The notes under the pieces were generated by a model. The model did not search any database and was not told the origin of the DNA. It saw nothing but the letters and a program-made list of their open reading frames with translations. Both the position numbers and the translations under genes were made by a program. This document shows, piece by piece, positions 47,360 to 57,859 of a stretch of 64,000 nt of DNA. The DNA is from Pelodera strongyloides (Eukaryota > Nematoda > Chromadorea > Rhabditida > Rhabditidae), in contig JAANDG010000214.1 of NCBI GenBank assembly GCA_036852015.1, positions 124,001 through 188,000 of the forward strand, in the 5' to 3' direction. Within the stretch, counting starts at the first letter, position 1, and each line of letters starts with the position of its first letter.

Positions 47360-50300
47360 TTACAAATATTGTCTGCACAATTCTTTGGCAGCTTGCCAGA
47401 GTCTTTCTTGCTGTCGTTCGTCGGTTGCATCAGCACTCGATCTGAATAGATATCCACAATAGAACAATTAAATTAGTATTGCTGATCTCCAATACGAAGC
47501 GGCGAGCTTACGGCAACCAAACTTAATCGATGTGCTACATCCTACATCAGTTCAAAATATCGTCATTGCCGTTTTTACACCACTTTCCAACAAACTTTTA
47601 CGAGTTCTTTTTTTGTAGTAATGCACTACCGTATTGCGTACACACACGACACACGGACCACGTGGAATGAATGACTTCTGATAATGTCTACTTGTGAATA
47701 TTGAGACAGTCTTCGTGGAACAGTAACCCATGACTACGAACTGCAAAGGTCGTGTCATGTGGTGTCACTACATACCGTATCTGTTTTCCATAAGTGTCCA
47801 AATACTTTCCGGAAAGATTGTCAAAACCAGGAGACTCGATGAATTGAACCAGATTTGTGGCCGTCCTTCCCATTGAGAAGACGGACTCGGAAGTGGAAAG
47901 AGCGGAAGCGGAACGACTGAAATAAACCAAAGAACTATTAAAATTATGTATAAAAAGAAGATGTATGTAGCCAGGTGCGGCGGCAAAAAAACATTCCCTC
48001 TAAAAAGATCCGCAAATGGCACGCGGTAGTTCTGTAATGTTTGCTGGATACCTGTATTGAATATGTAATTATGTAATGTCATTTGCGCACCAAAGAAGGG
48101 AAAATTTAGTGCATGGGAAGATACTTGGGAAGATCGTCTGGCAAATAACGATACATTAAACTTAAACGATTAAACTTCACTTCACAGTGCACGACTCGGA
48201 ATCTTGGTGATTTGTATTTGGAAAGGAAAATTGACGAAAATAAGCTCACCTCTTGCAATTATTGTTTTGTTCCCGTTTATCGCGTCCGGAATCGATAACA
48301 TTCACTGAGACCTGAAGTTTTGACTTAAATTTACCGTAAGTTTCCGTAAAATATAACGGAAACCATTACCATCCGAGTGATGTAAGTGAAGTCAAGACCA
48401 CTGCGAATTCCAATGTCTGCTTTTGATAATAAACACCAGGAATTTTTCTTTGTCTGTACTCTTTCGCATACTATACTCCATCACAATTTCCAGGAGCTTC
48501 AGTCTTCAGTGTTACACCTCCCTTGAAAATTCGACGCCTACCCTCTTCCCGCTCAGTGCCATTCTTCTGTGTAATGCAAATGCCATCATATGGCACATTA
48601 GTTTGGTCCTCGAAAATTGCATATATTTCTCGTATTCATTTGTTGCTTGCATGTCAAACCAGTCAATCGATGTCCTGAAGTTAATCATCTTTTGATTAGT
48701 AAATAATACAATAAATCTCACCCTTATGATATAAGTACGGATATCAGCGAGCTCGTTGAGAGTTTCCGATAAACATGATACTTTGAGAAGCTCAGTTCTT
48801 ACGAAACTCCTAACAGTGGAAAAATAATGTGGGAATTCCAGGAAAATGAGGCGCAATAGTTGTGCCAGAAGTGCGCCATAGATGCGCGAGCTAGCTCTGT
48901 TCCCAGTCGAGCACTGCAAGAGCGTCGCCGAACTGATTTTACTTATTTAGTCATATTTTTATTAAAATCAACCAACCAACTATGAAGTGAACTTCCAATC
49001 ACAATAATTCTTGATGGAATATTCTGCTCCAAAATTCCGAGAAGTCGATTACAAAGAATGAAGTGTGAAAGAAAATTGACCTAAAATAAAGTTGACAAAG
49101 TTAATCTTGTTGTGAACGTAATTCCATTCATTGGGCTAAACAATAACCTGAAACACTAAGTCATATGGATCCAACTTTTTTTATTCTTTTAAATATCCCC
49201 GTTTTTGGACAATTTGCGCACACACAAATTATGATTATGGCTCTCTATTTTGTTCAACCTCTCAAACCTGAGTTAACCAAACTACCAAAGGCTTGTTCCA
49301 TGCATATATAGCATAACTGTTCGGAATTCCTTTCCATAAATATTTTTTATTTACCTCTTTTACCTATTCTCCTTTCCTATGTCTATTTCCTGTATTGTAT
49401 GCCGGCCACTTCCCCTTTCGTCCTCAATATTCACCAAACGAGAGAACATATTTCATTGTTCCTGCTCCCAGTGTCCAAATGCATAAATTCCCCCATGGGA
49501 CGACAATTTTTAGAAGTGTTTTTGCGTCAGTTAGGGGCAGAAATGAACGTCAGAGAAGTAGAAGAACTAGAGGTTCACTTGCAAATTAACATCACTCAAA
49601 GTGTTCTTTTTCGAACTGAATTGAAACCAATTTAGAGAAATTGAGCTGATAAACAAGGAGATTAAGGAGGAATATGGGGGAATGAAATTGAAAAAAGAGC
49701 TTGCCAGGTTAAAAAAATGAATATAGTTTAGTGAAGTGTTACAAACATATTAAACAATTATATTATATCAATTATGTAAATAGCGCAATAAATCCGTGTC
49801 TAGTTGTTGAGAAATAATGACAAAAGGATGGAACTGAACACATTTTTGTACAATCAATTATGAATATTTTTTTTTAAATGGGGATAGTTTATTGCTTCTC
49901 TCTAACTAAGTTTTGACATATAGAGTGATTTTCAAGCAATTGAACAATGAGATAAAAAAAATAGAACTAATTGTAAGTAATTTTAAGCTTAATCTACCTG
50001 AAACGTTAGTTCCAATCCATCGGTTGTTTCATGCCTTCTTGGTTGTAATACTCCAGCATTACAAAGTAGAACATTTATGGAGGGGAAGCGCATTTGAACT
50101 TCGTTGGCCATCCGTGAAACCTAAAAGAAAAACTTACACTTATGCGTTTGGGAACGTATGCCGAACGCTGTATGGGTTATGCAATTTTATTTCTGATTAT
50201 ATTAATTTAATACAACATATGGATGGCATTGCTAAGGATTCGTTTCAAAAACCGGCCGTTGTATCGCTGTACCTTTGGAGCCTCTCTTTAATTTCCGTCT

Positions 50301-50556
50301 TTCAAAATTCCCATTTATCAACAAACTTATTAAAAAATGATGAAACAAACGTGATGAAAGCTCACTGTATTATAAAACGTGGCCATTGTATTCCAAAAAA
50401 ATTAAGAATAATGAATATTTTCGCTAACCTCTCTCATCGAAGACAGGTCAGCCACAATGAAATCCACGTTATCATTGTTGCCCGTGTCGTTGACTATATC
50501 AGTAACCACTTTATCACACTTCTCCTTGCTTCGGCCGTGTATAATCACAAAATTAT
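47360..50556 (-). CDS. Short-chain dehydrogenase/reductase (RDH/DHRS-like), 5' end missing, Tyr-to-Phe
   Basis: An NAD(P)-dependent SDR-family protein. Exons on the minus strand: 50556-50429, (48809-48722), 48674-48542, 48311-48250, 47916-47776, 47441-47360 (stop at 47362-47360). The first carries the second Rossmann strand and DLSS motif (VIIHGRSKEKC ... VADLSSMRE). The next resembles the catalytic-Ser strand (KVSCLSETLNELAD). The third has the active-site helix FSRTKLMCHMMAFALHRRM, where the usual YxxxK Tyr is Phe (TTT). Then follow VSVNVIDSG, GRTATNLVQFI ... LSGKY and the C-terminal helix ERLWQAAKELCRQYL. The last four exons join in phase; the 48809-48722 exon does not join the next by one base. 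The nucleotide-binding TGxxxGIG and NAG exons were not found. It may be a pseudoenzyme or a decaying gene. Confidence 0.65.
49399..49717 (+). CDS. Possible small coiled-coil protein, unrecognised
   Basis: A plus-strand open frame (REHISLFLLPVSKC ... RQLGAEMNVREVEELE) is followed after an intron-like gap ending CAATTTAG by an acidic/basic helical piece (REIELINKEIKEEYGG ... ELARLKK) and a stop near 49717. The residue pattern is coding-like, but the splice phase is unsettled and the family is not recognised. It lies within the presumed long intron of the SDR gene on the other strand. Confidence 0.25.
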
Positions 50557-51170
50557 CTGAATTTTATAAATTTGAAAACGAATTAATTAACCACTGAATA
50601 AAAAATGATGGTCTTGCTGAGCCTCAAACTATTATCGAAGCTATTTTGAAGCTATGACATTATATCATAAGACTGCCAATTTTTGATAAACAAGGAAATG
50701 TAAATAAGATTTTCTTATTTTAACAATACCAGCTGTGCCATTTACGTTACCAAAACAAATGTTTATCATTTGACATTTCGATAGCGTTGATTAATGTGAA
50801 AATTTTCCTTTTTCATTGAAATTGAATACTTCAAGTGTCAAATTTCACACTCAACAAGTGAATATTTCTTTCAAAAAGCTTTTGAGTCATGACAAGAAAA
50901 AGAAAAGAGAGAAAGAGGACGAAATATGAACTCTTACAGTTTAATTAATAATAATAATAATAATATAATAATAATAATATTTATAACATCAAGAAGATGC
51001 ATTTGAAAAAAAATAAACAGACCAACTTGAAAATAGACAAACTAACTGGCAATCAGGAAAGTGATACGAAAAGTATGACGAATAATTTTTATAGCGACAT
51101 TATTTATTGAAATATACCAATATCAATATACCTAAAGCAAATGGTTACACTATTTGAGATAATAATTACT
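50557..51170. other. AT-rich region, no gene seen
   Basis: It contains an AAT trinucleotide run at about 50945-50982. The missing N-terminal exon of the SDR gene should lie in or beyond this stretch but was not recognised. Confidence 0.5.
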
Positions 51171-51174
51171 TAAA

Positions 51175-51340
51175 GCGAAATACCGGCCAGTTTTTGAAAC
51201 GCATCGAGTACATCAGCATTCTTATGCAGCATATGCAAAGGACATAAATTTGAATAAAAAATCGGGCAAAGCCGAGCAATTATAAAGTCCGTAATTCAGT
51301 AGCCCTCGATGCGTTTCAAAAACCGACCGGTATTTCGTAA
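51175..51340. repeat. Repeat G copy, inverted pair
   Basis: The left arm reads AGCGAAATACCGGCCAGTTT with CAGCATTCTTATGCAGCATA inside. The right arm reads TTCAAAAACCGACCGGTATT. It is the clearest two-armed copy of the family. Confidence 0.7.
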
Positions 51341-51477
51341 AAAAGCGTAATAAATAAGTACCGAGTGTTGGCAGGTGTCTAATCTTGGCCGTGGAGCCAG
51401 TTATCAGAAATTGTCGTTTATATGGTAGGATGCTGGGGATTTTGCTTTTCTATCGAATTTCCAAAACAAACAAGATG

Positions 51478-51830
51478 GAGAGAGGGAGAGAGAGAGAGAG
51501 AGAGATAGAGAGAGAGAGGGAAAGTTTCGAGGTATCTCTGAACTTTTGCAAATAATTAAACAACAAAGTCTCAACATAAAGACATGTTATGTAAGGAACA
51601 CAGAGAGAGACATATATGAAGAGTACCATTAGAAAAGTTTTTTCCCAAGTTTCATAAATAATAACCGGGCTGAGAGACCCACAATATGAAATGCATATGA
51701 AAGGGATGGAACGAAAGAGGGAGAGAGAGAGGAGAGAGATTGACAGGGAGAGGGAGGGAGAGAGAGAGAGACAGAGGGAGAGAGAGAGGGAGGGGAGCCT
51801 GAGAGAGAGGAGCTTGAGAGAGAGGGCATC
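51478..51830. repeat. (GA)n microsatellites, two blocks
   Basis: GA-rich repeats lie at about 51478-51525 and 51717-51830, separated by unique sequence. Confidence 0.9.
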
Positions 51831-52476
51831 GGGAATGACCACACCAATTGCTAGTAAAACAGCTGTGTCAAGTTTCAGAAATAGATACGTCAAAATATTG
51901 ACGTTTAAGCAGTTATGCAAAACAATGCTACAATAATGTGTTGAATATAAATAACAATATGGATACATTTCACAACAGGCATAAATTATATCGATAATTG
52001 ACGCTGATGGCATACGGGAAACTAATTCTTTCGAATCCAACGTTGAAAATCAAAAGGCCCGTTTTGTTCGGAGGAAAGCAATAAAAACGCCTCCACTGCT
52101 CAAACGGCCTGGACAAAGAAAGAAGTCCAATTATGCTAATTGCCGAGAGTCGAATAAAATTAATTGCTCTTTTTGGTTGGTTTGTTGGTTGGTGGTTGGT
52201 TTGGCAGCATATAAATGGTGCCTTCCAGATTTTATATGTTTGTAAATATAAACCCTGATAAAGGCTTGGTGCAGACGGTATAAAGTATAAATCCATTTAG
52301 AAACGATTTAAAAAAATCCCCTAAATCCTGAACATCATGGAGTTGAGCAACCACAAAAAATTATATTCTATATTTATATTCGGTTGCCAGCTCTGACTAT
52401 TCGTGAATAATGCTCGACTTCCGTTAAAAAGCCTAAAGGAACCCTATTCCGGAAGCATTATTGCACAGGAAAAAAC

Positions 52477-52890
52477 TTGATTTATTTCACGGGAGAGCAA
52501 GCAAGCGTGATTCTTAACTTACAGAAAACATGTAAAAATTTGTTAAGTAAAGTTTGTTCACCGGGACTGTTCAAAAACACCTCTAAATTATTTGATACCC
52601 AGCCAATTCAAACAAAAAATCAACCAGGGTCGAAAGACAACGTTTCCAGAGCCGATTATACAGCTGCGCATTTTGATCAAGCTCTCGTTTACGGCTTACG
52701 GCTATGTTTTATTTTAACGTCGACTCGTGGTCAGCCAACAACCAAACAGAGTTTGGAGTTTTTACCTAAGCCTTTAAAAAATAAGCAAAAAAAAAGGATT
52801 GCTAAAGCTACAAAAATATATGTCAAAACACTTGCCTCTCTTATTGCTTTGCGAAAATATGAGGCAAATCCTATTCTTGTAAAGGTCTAA
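52477..52890 (+). CDS. Unrecognised 137-aa ORF
   Basis: A single-exon open frame encodes a Lys-rich basic protein with no recognised domain. A central DYTAAHFDQALVYGLRL stretch precedes a basic KNKQKKRIAKATKIYVK segment. No signal peptide is seen. The length is unusual for chance in AT-rich DNA, but there is no homology-type evidence, and no partner exons were identified. Confidence 0.25.
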   Translation: MIYFTGEQASVILNLQKTCKNLLSKVCSPGLFKNTSKLFDTQPIQTKNQPGSKDNVSRADYTAAHFDQALVYGLRLCFILTSTRGQPTTKQSLEFLPKPLKNKQKKRIAKATKIYVKTLASLIALRKYEANPILVKV

Positions 52891-54891
52891 TGTAATTATC
52901 ATAACTGGAAGACCCTGAATGGATGTCTGAGAGGCAATTAACAAGAAATATTTTGAGAATTTTTGTGAGAAGAGAGCTACGCCATTGTGAAATGGAAGAA
53001 AAACACTTACTTATTTTCATAGAAAAATTGGCGTTTTTGTTCATTCGAAAAGGTAAAAGAACGGGAAACCTTTTAAATATTTCATCCTTTAATCTGCCAA
53101 ATGGAATAGTTGTACGGCCGAACAACTTCAATGGATGTTATTATTTTATTATTCTTGGTGGTGTTTTTTGCTGAATTATGCATGTTTCGAGTTGACAAAG
53201 TGGTTTTGATTATATAGGCATGCATAAACGCTGAAAAATGTTTAATATGACGCTAGAGTTCACAGTTATCATTAATTATACGTCAATATTCAAGTGGGCC
53301 AAGGAACTCGTAAGTTTCAAATTACACGTGAATACTGCTAACTTGCGTAAATCGACAGAAACTAATAATAATTAAACAGGCGGAGTGGCGGAGTGTGACA
53401 CCGAAATCTGAATTTTCGAAGTCAAACTGCACAAAAAAAATCTGTGGAAAACTCTGAAAAAAAAATCTGAAAAAAAAAAGTTCGAAGTAGCGCTGTGATC
53501 TTTGTTTAACATTTTTTATGTGACAATGTGCAGAATTCGAACATAAAACATCTCCAACACCGATAAAAAGATAATGTTGTGTCGTTTAAGATTTGTTGCG
53601 CAGTATTCAGAGAGAAAGAAATAAGCAAAAGTACACAAGGCAGTAAGTTCTATGAGAATAAAGAAATAAAATAGATGATACTGCTATACTCTATACTGGC
53701 TATACATGTCTTTGCTGGTAAATATTGCAATAAAGATTACGCGGCATAACATATCACCACAATAATGAAGTGATGACCGTCAGAAATATGAGAAATATTT
53801 ATTTGAATTAGGATAGAATACATTAGTTTTCCGTACAGTGACCCTCATCCTTTTCCGGAAGAAGCTCGATTCTCAGCAGAAAACGTAAATTACATAAACG
53901 ATGGACAAAAGTGAATTAAATGACGAGGATTTTAAGAGAAGAAGCTTTTTAGGGAGCGAGAGGAGAAGAAGAGAGAGAGAGAGAGAGAGAGAGATGAATG
54001 TGGAGAGAGGCATTGAGAGGAAGAGACAGATTGACAGATTGAGAAGGAGAGAGAAAAGTAGCAACGTTGGAACTACCTTGGTATTACGTTAGACAAATAA
54101 AAGGGTACGTAGATTGCATAGAAATAGCACATACCTCTTTTGACCTGAATCACGAAAGACAAGCGGTTTAATTTTCAGTCCAATGAACTTGAGTGTTTTA
54201 TTTTGGTCGATTTAGTGTTAGTTTGGTTTTTGCATTTCACGTTAAAATGGACATTTGGCCAATCGGAAGTCTTTTTCAAAGGAAAAACGACAAATTCGGG
54301 AGAAAAAAGAGCCAAATATTCACGCAAGGCTTATTCTTTCTTGGTTGACTACGCAGTCACATAAAAGCGAACCATAAACAGCCAATGTTTATAACTTATT
54401 GGAGCTCGACAAAAAAATGGGCCCCTTTATTGCCTTTATATTATAAGCCAGCATTTCAACAAATTCACAGAAAATGAAAAAAAAATCAGGGGAACTTTGA
54501 AAGCTTCACTTCACCACTGTCAATTGTCAATCTTACAGTATCGTAAAATTCTAAATCATGCTCATGATAGTTTTACATCGAACAAATTATTTTTCGTCTG
54601 TAGATCATAGTAGAAAATATATGTATAAAGAAAAACAATTATATGTAAAAGCTAAAGAAGAAATCTTAGGCTCGTAACTTTATAATTTTGATATTAGTTC
54701 AATATTTACGGCTATAGCTAGTGGCAAAATCCACCAGTTGAATAATCGTATGACTGACAGCTCGCCACATAAAATAAGACATTTTTTGATTTCAGCGTAG
54801 ATAAAGCGTCTTCACACGAAAATATGAATGCATAGATATTGTACTGACAAGCAAAAACAATAGGCTTCAAACTACAAACTACAATTTTAAC
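52891..54891. other. Sparse region, no gene recognised
   Basis: AT-rich sequence with a short GA microsatellite at about 53968-53993. Open frames on both strands are short and lack splice or domain support. Confidence 0.5.
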
Positions 54892-55230
54892 ATGAATTGT
54901 CTCAAAGATTTCCCAACTAAAGCGAGTCAGAAGCCATCTTCTGAGCCGACTTCCGATTCCGGAATGGGATTCAGAATCTCTCGTAGTCTTCTATGTCTGA
55001 TCTCTCCTGGCTTGTGTTATCTCTTCTGCTCTCCAACGTCGGAATCTCCCTCGACGACATCGATCCCCTCCCCCATTGTGCGCCCAGTTAGAAGAAGAAG
55101 AATCGCCCGAGGAAAACAACGACAACCAACAAGTGTTTTTGATTTCAGGAGAGGTCACTTTGAGTTTCTTGGCACTTGGCCAGAAAACGAAATGGGCTTC
55201 AGTCAGACTTGGGCACATCCTATATTGTAG
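54892..55230 (+). CDS. Doubtful 112-aa ORF
   Basis: A Ser/Pro-rich open frame (ISPGLCYLFCSPTSESPS ... VRPVRRRRIARG) with comparatively GC-rich, biased sequence. The minus strand is also open across much of the same stretch, so the strand is uncertain. The region may be an exon of an unrecognised gene. Confidence 0.2.
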   Translation: MNCLKDFPTKASQKPSSEPTSDSGMGFRISRSLLCLISPGLCYLFCSPTSESPSTTSIPSPIVRPVRRRRIARGKQRQPTSVFDFRRGHFEFLGTWPENEMGFSQTWAHPIL

Positions 55231-55260
55231 CTCAGCATGTGGTGTGCAAATGAATATTAA

Positions 55261-55703
55261 AGGAACGCAGTCACGATATTTCCGCAATTTTTATTAAATT
55301 TTCATTAAATATAGGAAGTTATGACAAAACATTCGATACCAATACCAATTTAAAGGAAAACAAACTCGGGGAGAGAATTCACTGAGAATGGGAGTTACTC
55401 GAAGTTACTCGACTACAATAGATACGCAATTGTCCGGGCAAATGCTCATTATAATATAATAAATACCCTGCAGTGTTAGACAATTGTGATGTGCTGTCAC
55501 TGCAGGGCATTCAATCTCGGCCGCAATCCGGGCAATTGCTTTCGTTCACAATATATTGTTATCCAGTAACTCCCATTCTCAGTGAGTTATCTCCCTGAGT
55601 TCGTTTCTCTTTAACTTCATATTGGTATCATATTTTTCTTCACACCTTCCTATATTTAATGAAAATCAAATAGAAATGACAAATTTATCATGACTGCTTT
55701 CCT
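55261..55703. mobile_element. TTAA-type inverted-repeat element, family I
   Basis: TTAA at 55257-55260 and 55704-55707 flank arms that start AGGAACGCAGTCACGATA (left) and AGGAAAGCAGTCATGATA (right, read inward). Both continue with TTTTCATTAAATATAGGAAG. An inner inverted pair (CTGAGAATGGGAGTTACT) flanks the centre. Confidence 0.85.
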
Positions 55704-55707
55704 TTAA

Positions 55708-56029
55708 AGCGGTGTGCTTCGCGAAATATGAATCCTACACTGGCAAAAAAATTCATATGTAGAGACTTCAAGGTACATGTCTTAGAGTGTCTAGTGCTCT
55801 AATGTGTTTCTACAAAAATGTCTTCAATCCATTAAAAAAAAACTCCAGAGCACATTGCACAATCGATCGTTAAATAAATACAATAATAAAGTATAAAAGT
55901 TTATTTTGATCACTGGCAACAATTTGTGTACACGTAAGGTCGTATGGCATTTTGTGAAAAATCGAAAGCATGTCAAATTCAAGACACCCGCATAGTATAG
56001 TAATTCTGTGCAATTACTGAAAAAAAAAA
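55708..56029. other. Short AT-rich intergenic stretch
   Basis: No feature seen. It follows the family I element and precedes the 3' end of the small membrane-protein gene. Confidence 0.5.
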
Positions 56030-56635
56030 CTAAATATCAGACTCATAACTCGGGGGCGGAGTCTCTATTCGAATTCCCTCCAAAACTGGATCTCGCAGTG
56101 GAAGTTTACTGTACTTTCTCCCTCGCATTTCGTCAATTTTGATTCTCAAATCAATAACCGTGCCGTGGATGTTAAATAACATATAGACGGAAATCAATAC
56201 AAATCCAGTGAGGAGTAGAATGATCAATAGGTAGTAGAGCCACGCATCGGGAAACTGAAAAGAGGGCAATTTGAAATTATTTTTAATTATATAATTCATA
56301 CGAATACAGACTACTCAACGCTGGTCAAGCCGCGTTAACTTGAAAAAAAAATGGTGTTTTGGTTGAGCTGTAATCGATCAAAACACTATGATGTAACGAG
56401 TATATCATGATGGAAGCCTTGTGGTGAACGCAAACTACTCAATGTAAAAGCGCGGTGCGGGCTTGAACCCCGCTGGTAAAGAGCGCAATTCTTTTGTTGA
56501 TGCAAGCAATAAATAAAAATATATCTGGTACTTTGACATTGAAAAATGATACATAAAATATGTTTTACAAACCTGTCTGGCGATGCCATGAACTTGGGAA
56601 GCCACTGAACTGATATCCCTGGAAACTTCCAGCAT
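56030..56635 (-). CDS. Small single-pass membrane protein with PPxY tail, 95 aa
   Basis: Two exons, 56635-56573 and 56254-56030, join in phase. The protein has a short amphipathic N-terminus (MLEVSRDISSVASQVHGIAR), one strong transmembrane segment (YYLLIILLLTGFVLISVYML) and a charged tail (RIKIDEMRGRKYSKLPLRD) ending TPPPSYESDI. PPSY fits the PPxY motif bound by WW domains of Nedd4-type ubiquitin ligases. The ATG comes immediately after a TTTTCATGTTCAG acceptor, so it may be an internal exon or a trans-spliced first exon. The family is not recognised. Confidence 0.6.
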
Positions 56636-56639
56636 CTGA

Positions 56640-56993
56640 ACATGAAAAGGATTGAGAAAGGGTAATTGAGAAAAGAGTTGAGAAAGGGTTTTTTAATTTA
56701 TGTGAAACATTGGACAGCCTAACCTTCTCTGGTAACGTTCATTGTCTTTATAGCGTTCTCTGGTAATGTTCATAATCTTTCTACCGTTCTATGGTAAAGG
56801 TCGGTGTCGCGACCGCGAGAACTTGGTCTACATTCTAATTTTATTCACTATTCGGCCCACCAGCTACTTGATAGTGGGTCTTATTCTTATTCACTACTCT
56901 ACGGCCACGGAAATTGCAATTCTTTTTTTTGCTCATACATATATTGAGCATTGATATTTAAATAAACATGAAAAAATCAGTGAATGTTCTTTA
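56640..56993. other. Short intergenic stretch left of the giant TTAA element
   Basis: It has repeated CTCTGGTAA(C/T)GTTCAT motifs at about 56729-56790. No gene is seen. Confidence 0.5.
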
Positions 56994-57112
56994 TTAAAGG
57001 GATCGGCTCACCTTAAATTGTGCCTGTTTTTTTTTTGTTTCTTTATTTTCTATAAGGGATAATAAAAATTTGGAATACAAAAAGTAGTGTTATATTTCAA
57101 TACTCACGAAGA

Positions 57113-57243
57113 TATTAGGTGATAAAGTGGTGGATCGATCGGCCCGAAATGAAAAAGTGTAATTGTCCTGCCTTGTTTGTATGGGACAATTAACTCTTTT
57201 TCATTTCAGGCCGATCGATCCACCACTTTATCACCTAATATCT
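57113..57243. repeat. Long near-perfect palindrome
   Basis: The arms of about 57 bp (ATTAGGTGATAAAGTGGTGG ... and complement) enclose a short spacer around CTGCCTTGTTTGTATG. It directly follows the left terminal inverted repeat of the 6.5-kb element. Confidence 0.9.
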
Positions 57244-57859
57244 GCATTAGCCTTCTTCTATAGACGAGTTCTGTCTGTCAGTCAGTCATTCACGTTTCAG
57301 ATTTTGCAGTTAACGTTCAGCTAGACCTTAGCTACGGCGGCTATGAGAACTAGGGCAAAAAATAGGAGAGGGTTATTTTTTGTTATTCGATATCAGTCCT
57401 TCGCAGGTCTGCACAGTAGTGAGTCTTGGCAAAGTGCCAAAAAAATCAAACTTGAGCACGACATCCAGAACCTCCATATATGGGGAGCAAATAAATCAGT
57501 GACAAACGAGTTTGTGAAAAAAAAATCGATATCGATCGATATTAACCGAGATATTAACGTTTGAAAGTCACGTGACTACCCCAAAATATAAAATTTTAAT
57601 AAAAAATGAAAATTGAGATATCGATCTGAGACTCTGGTGTCGAAGACACTCAGATGAATCCGTGAAAAATATGCATTCAGTAATAATTCAATGACGTCAT
57701 CAATCGATAAAATAAAATAAAAAATGTTCCAAAAGTGGACTTTGACTTCCCAAAAGTTAAAGTTGAAGCATCCGACGTGAGACTGTGGTGTGGTCGTCTT
57801 TGAGACATCTCCAAAATAAATCAATAGTCAGAATCGTTCTATGACTCATGGATTCAGAA

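Noticed and set aside
49913..50560. 215-aa plus-strand frame
   Set aside because: It runs across a repeat G copy and lies opposite the SDR exon at 50429-50556, whose minus-strand reading has clear family motifs.
51450..52040. 196-aa minus-strand frame rich in Ser and Leu
   Set aside because: It is produced by GA/CT microsatellites and has no domain or splice support.
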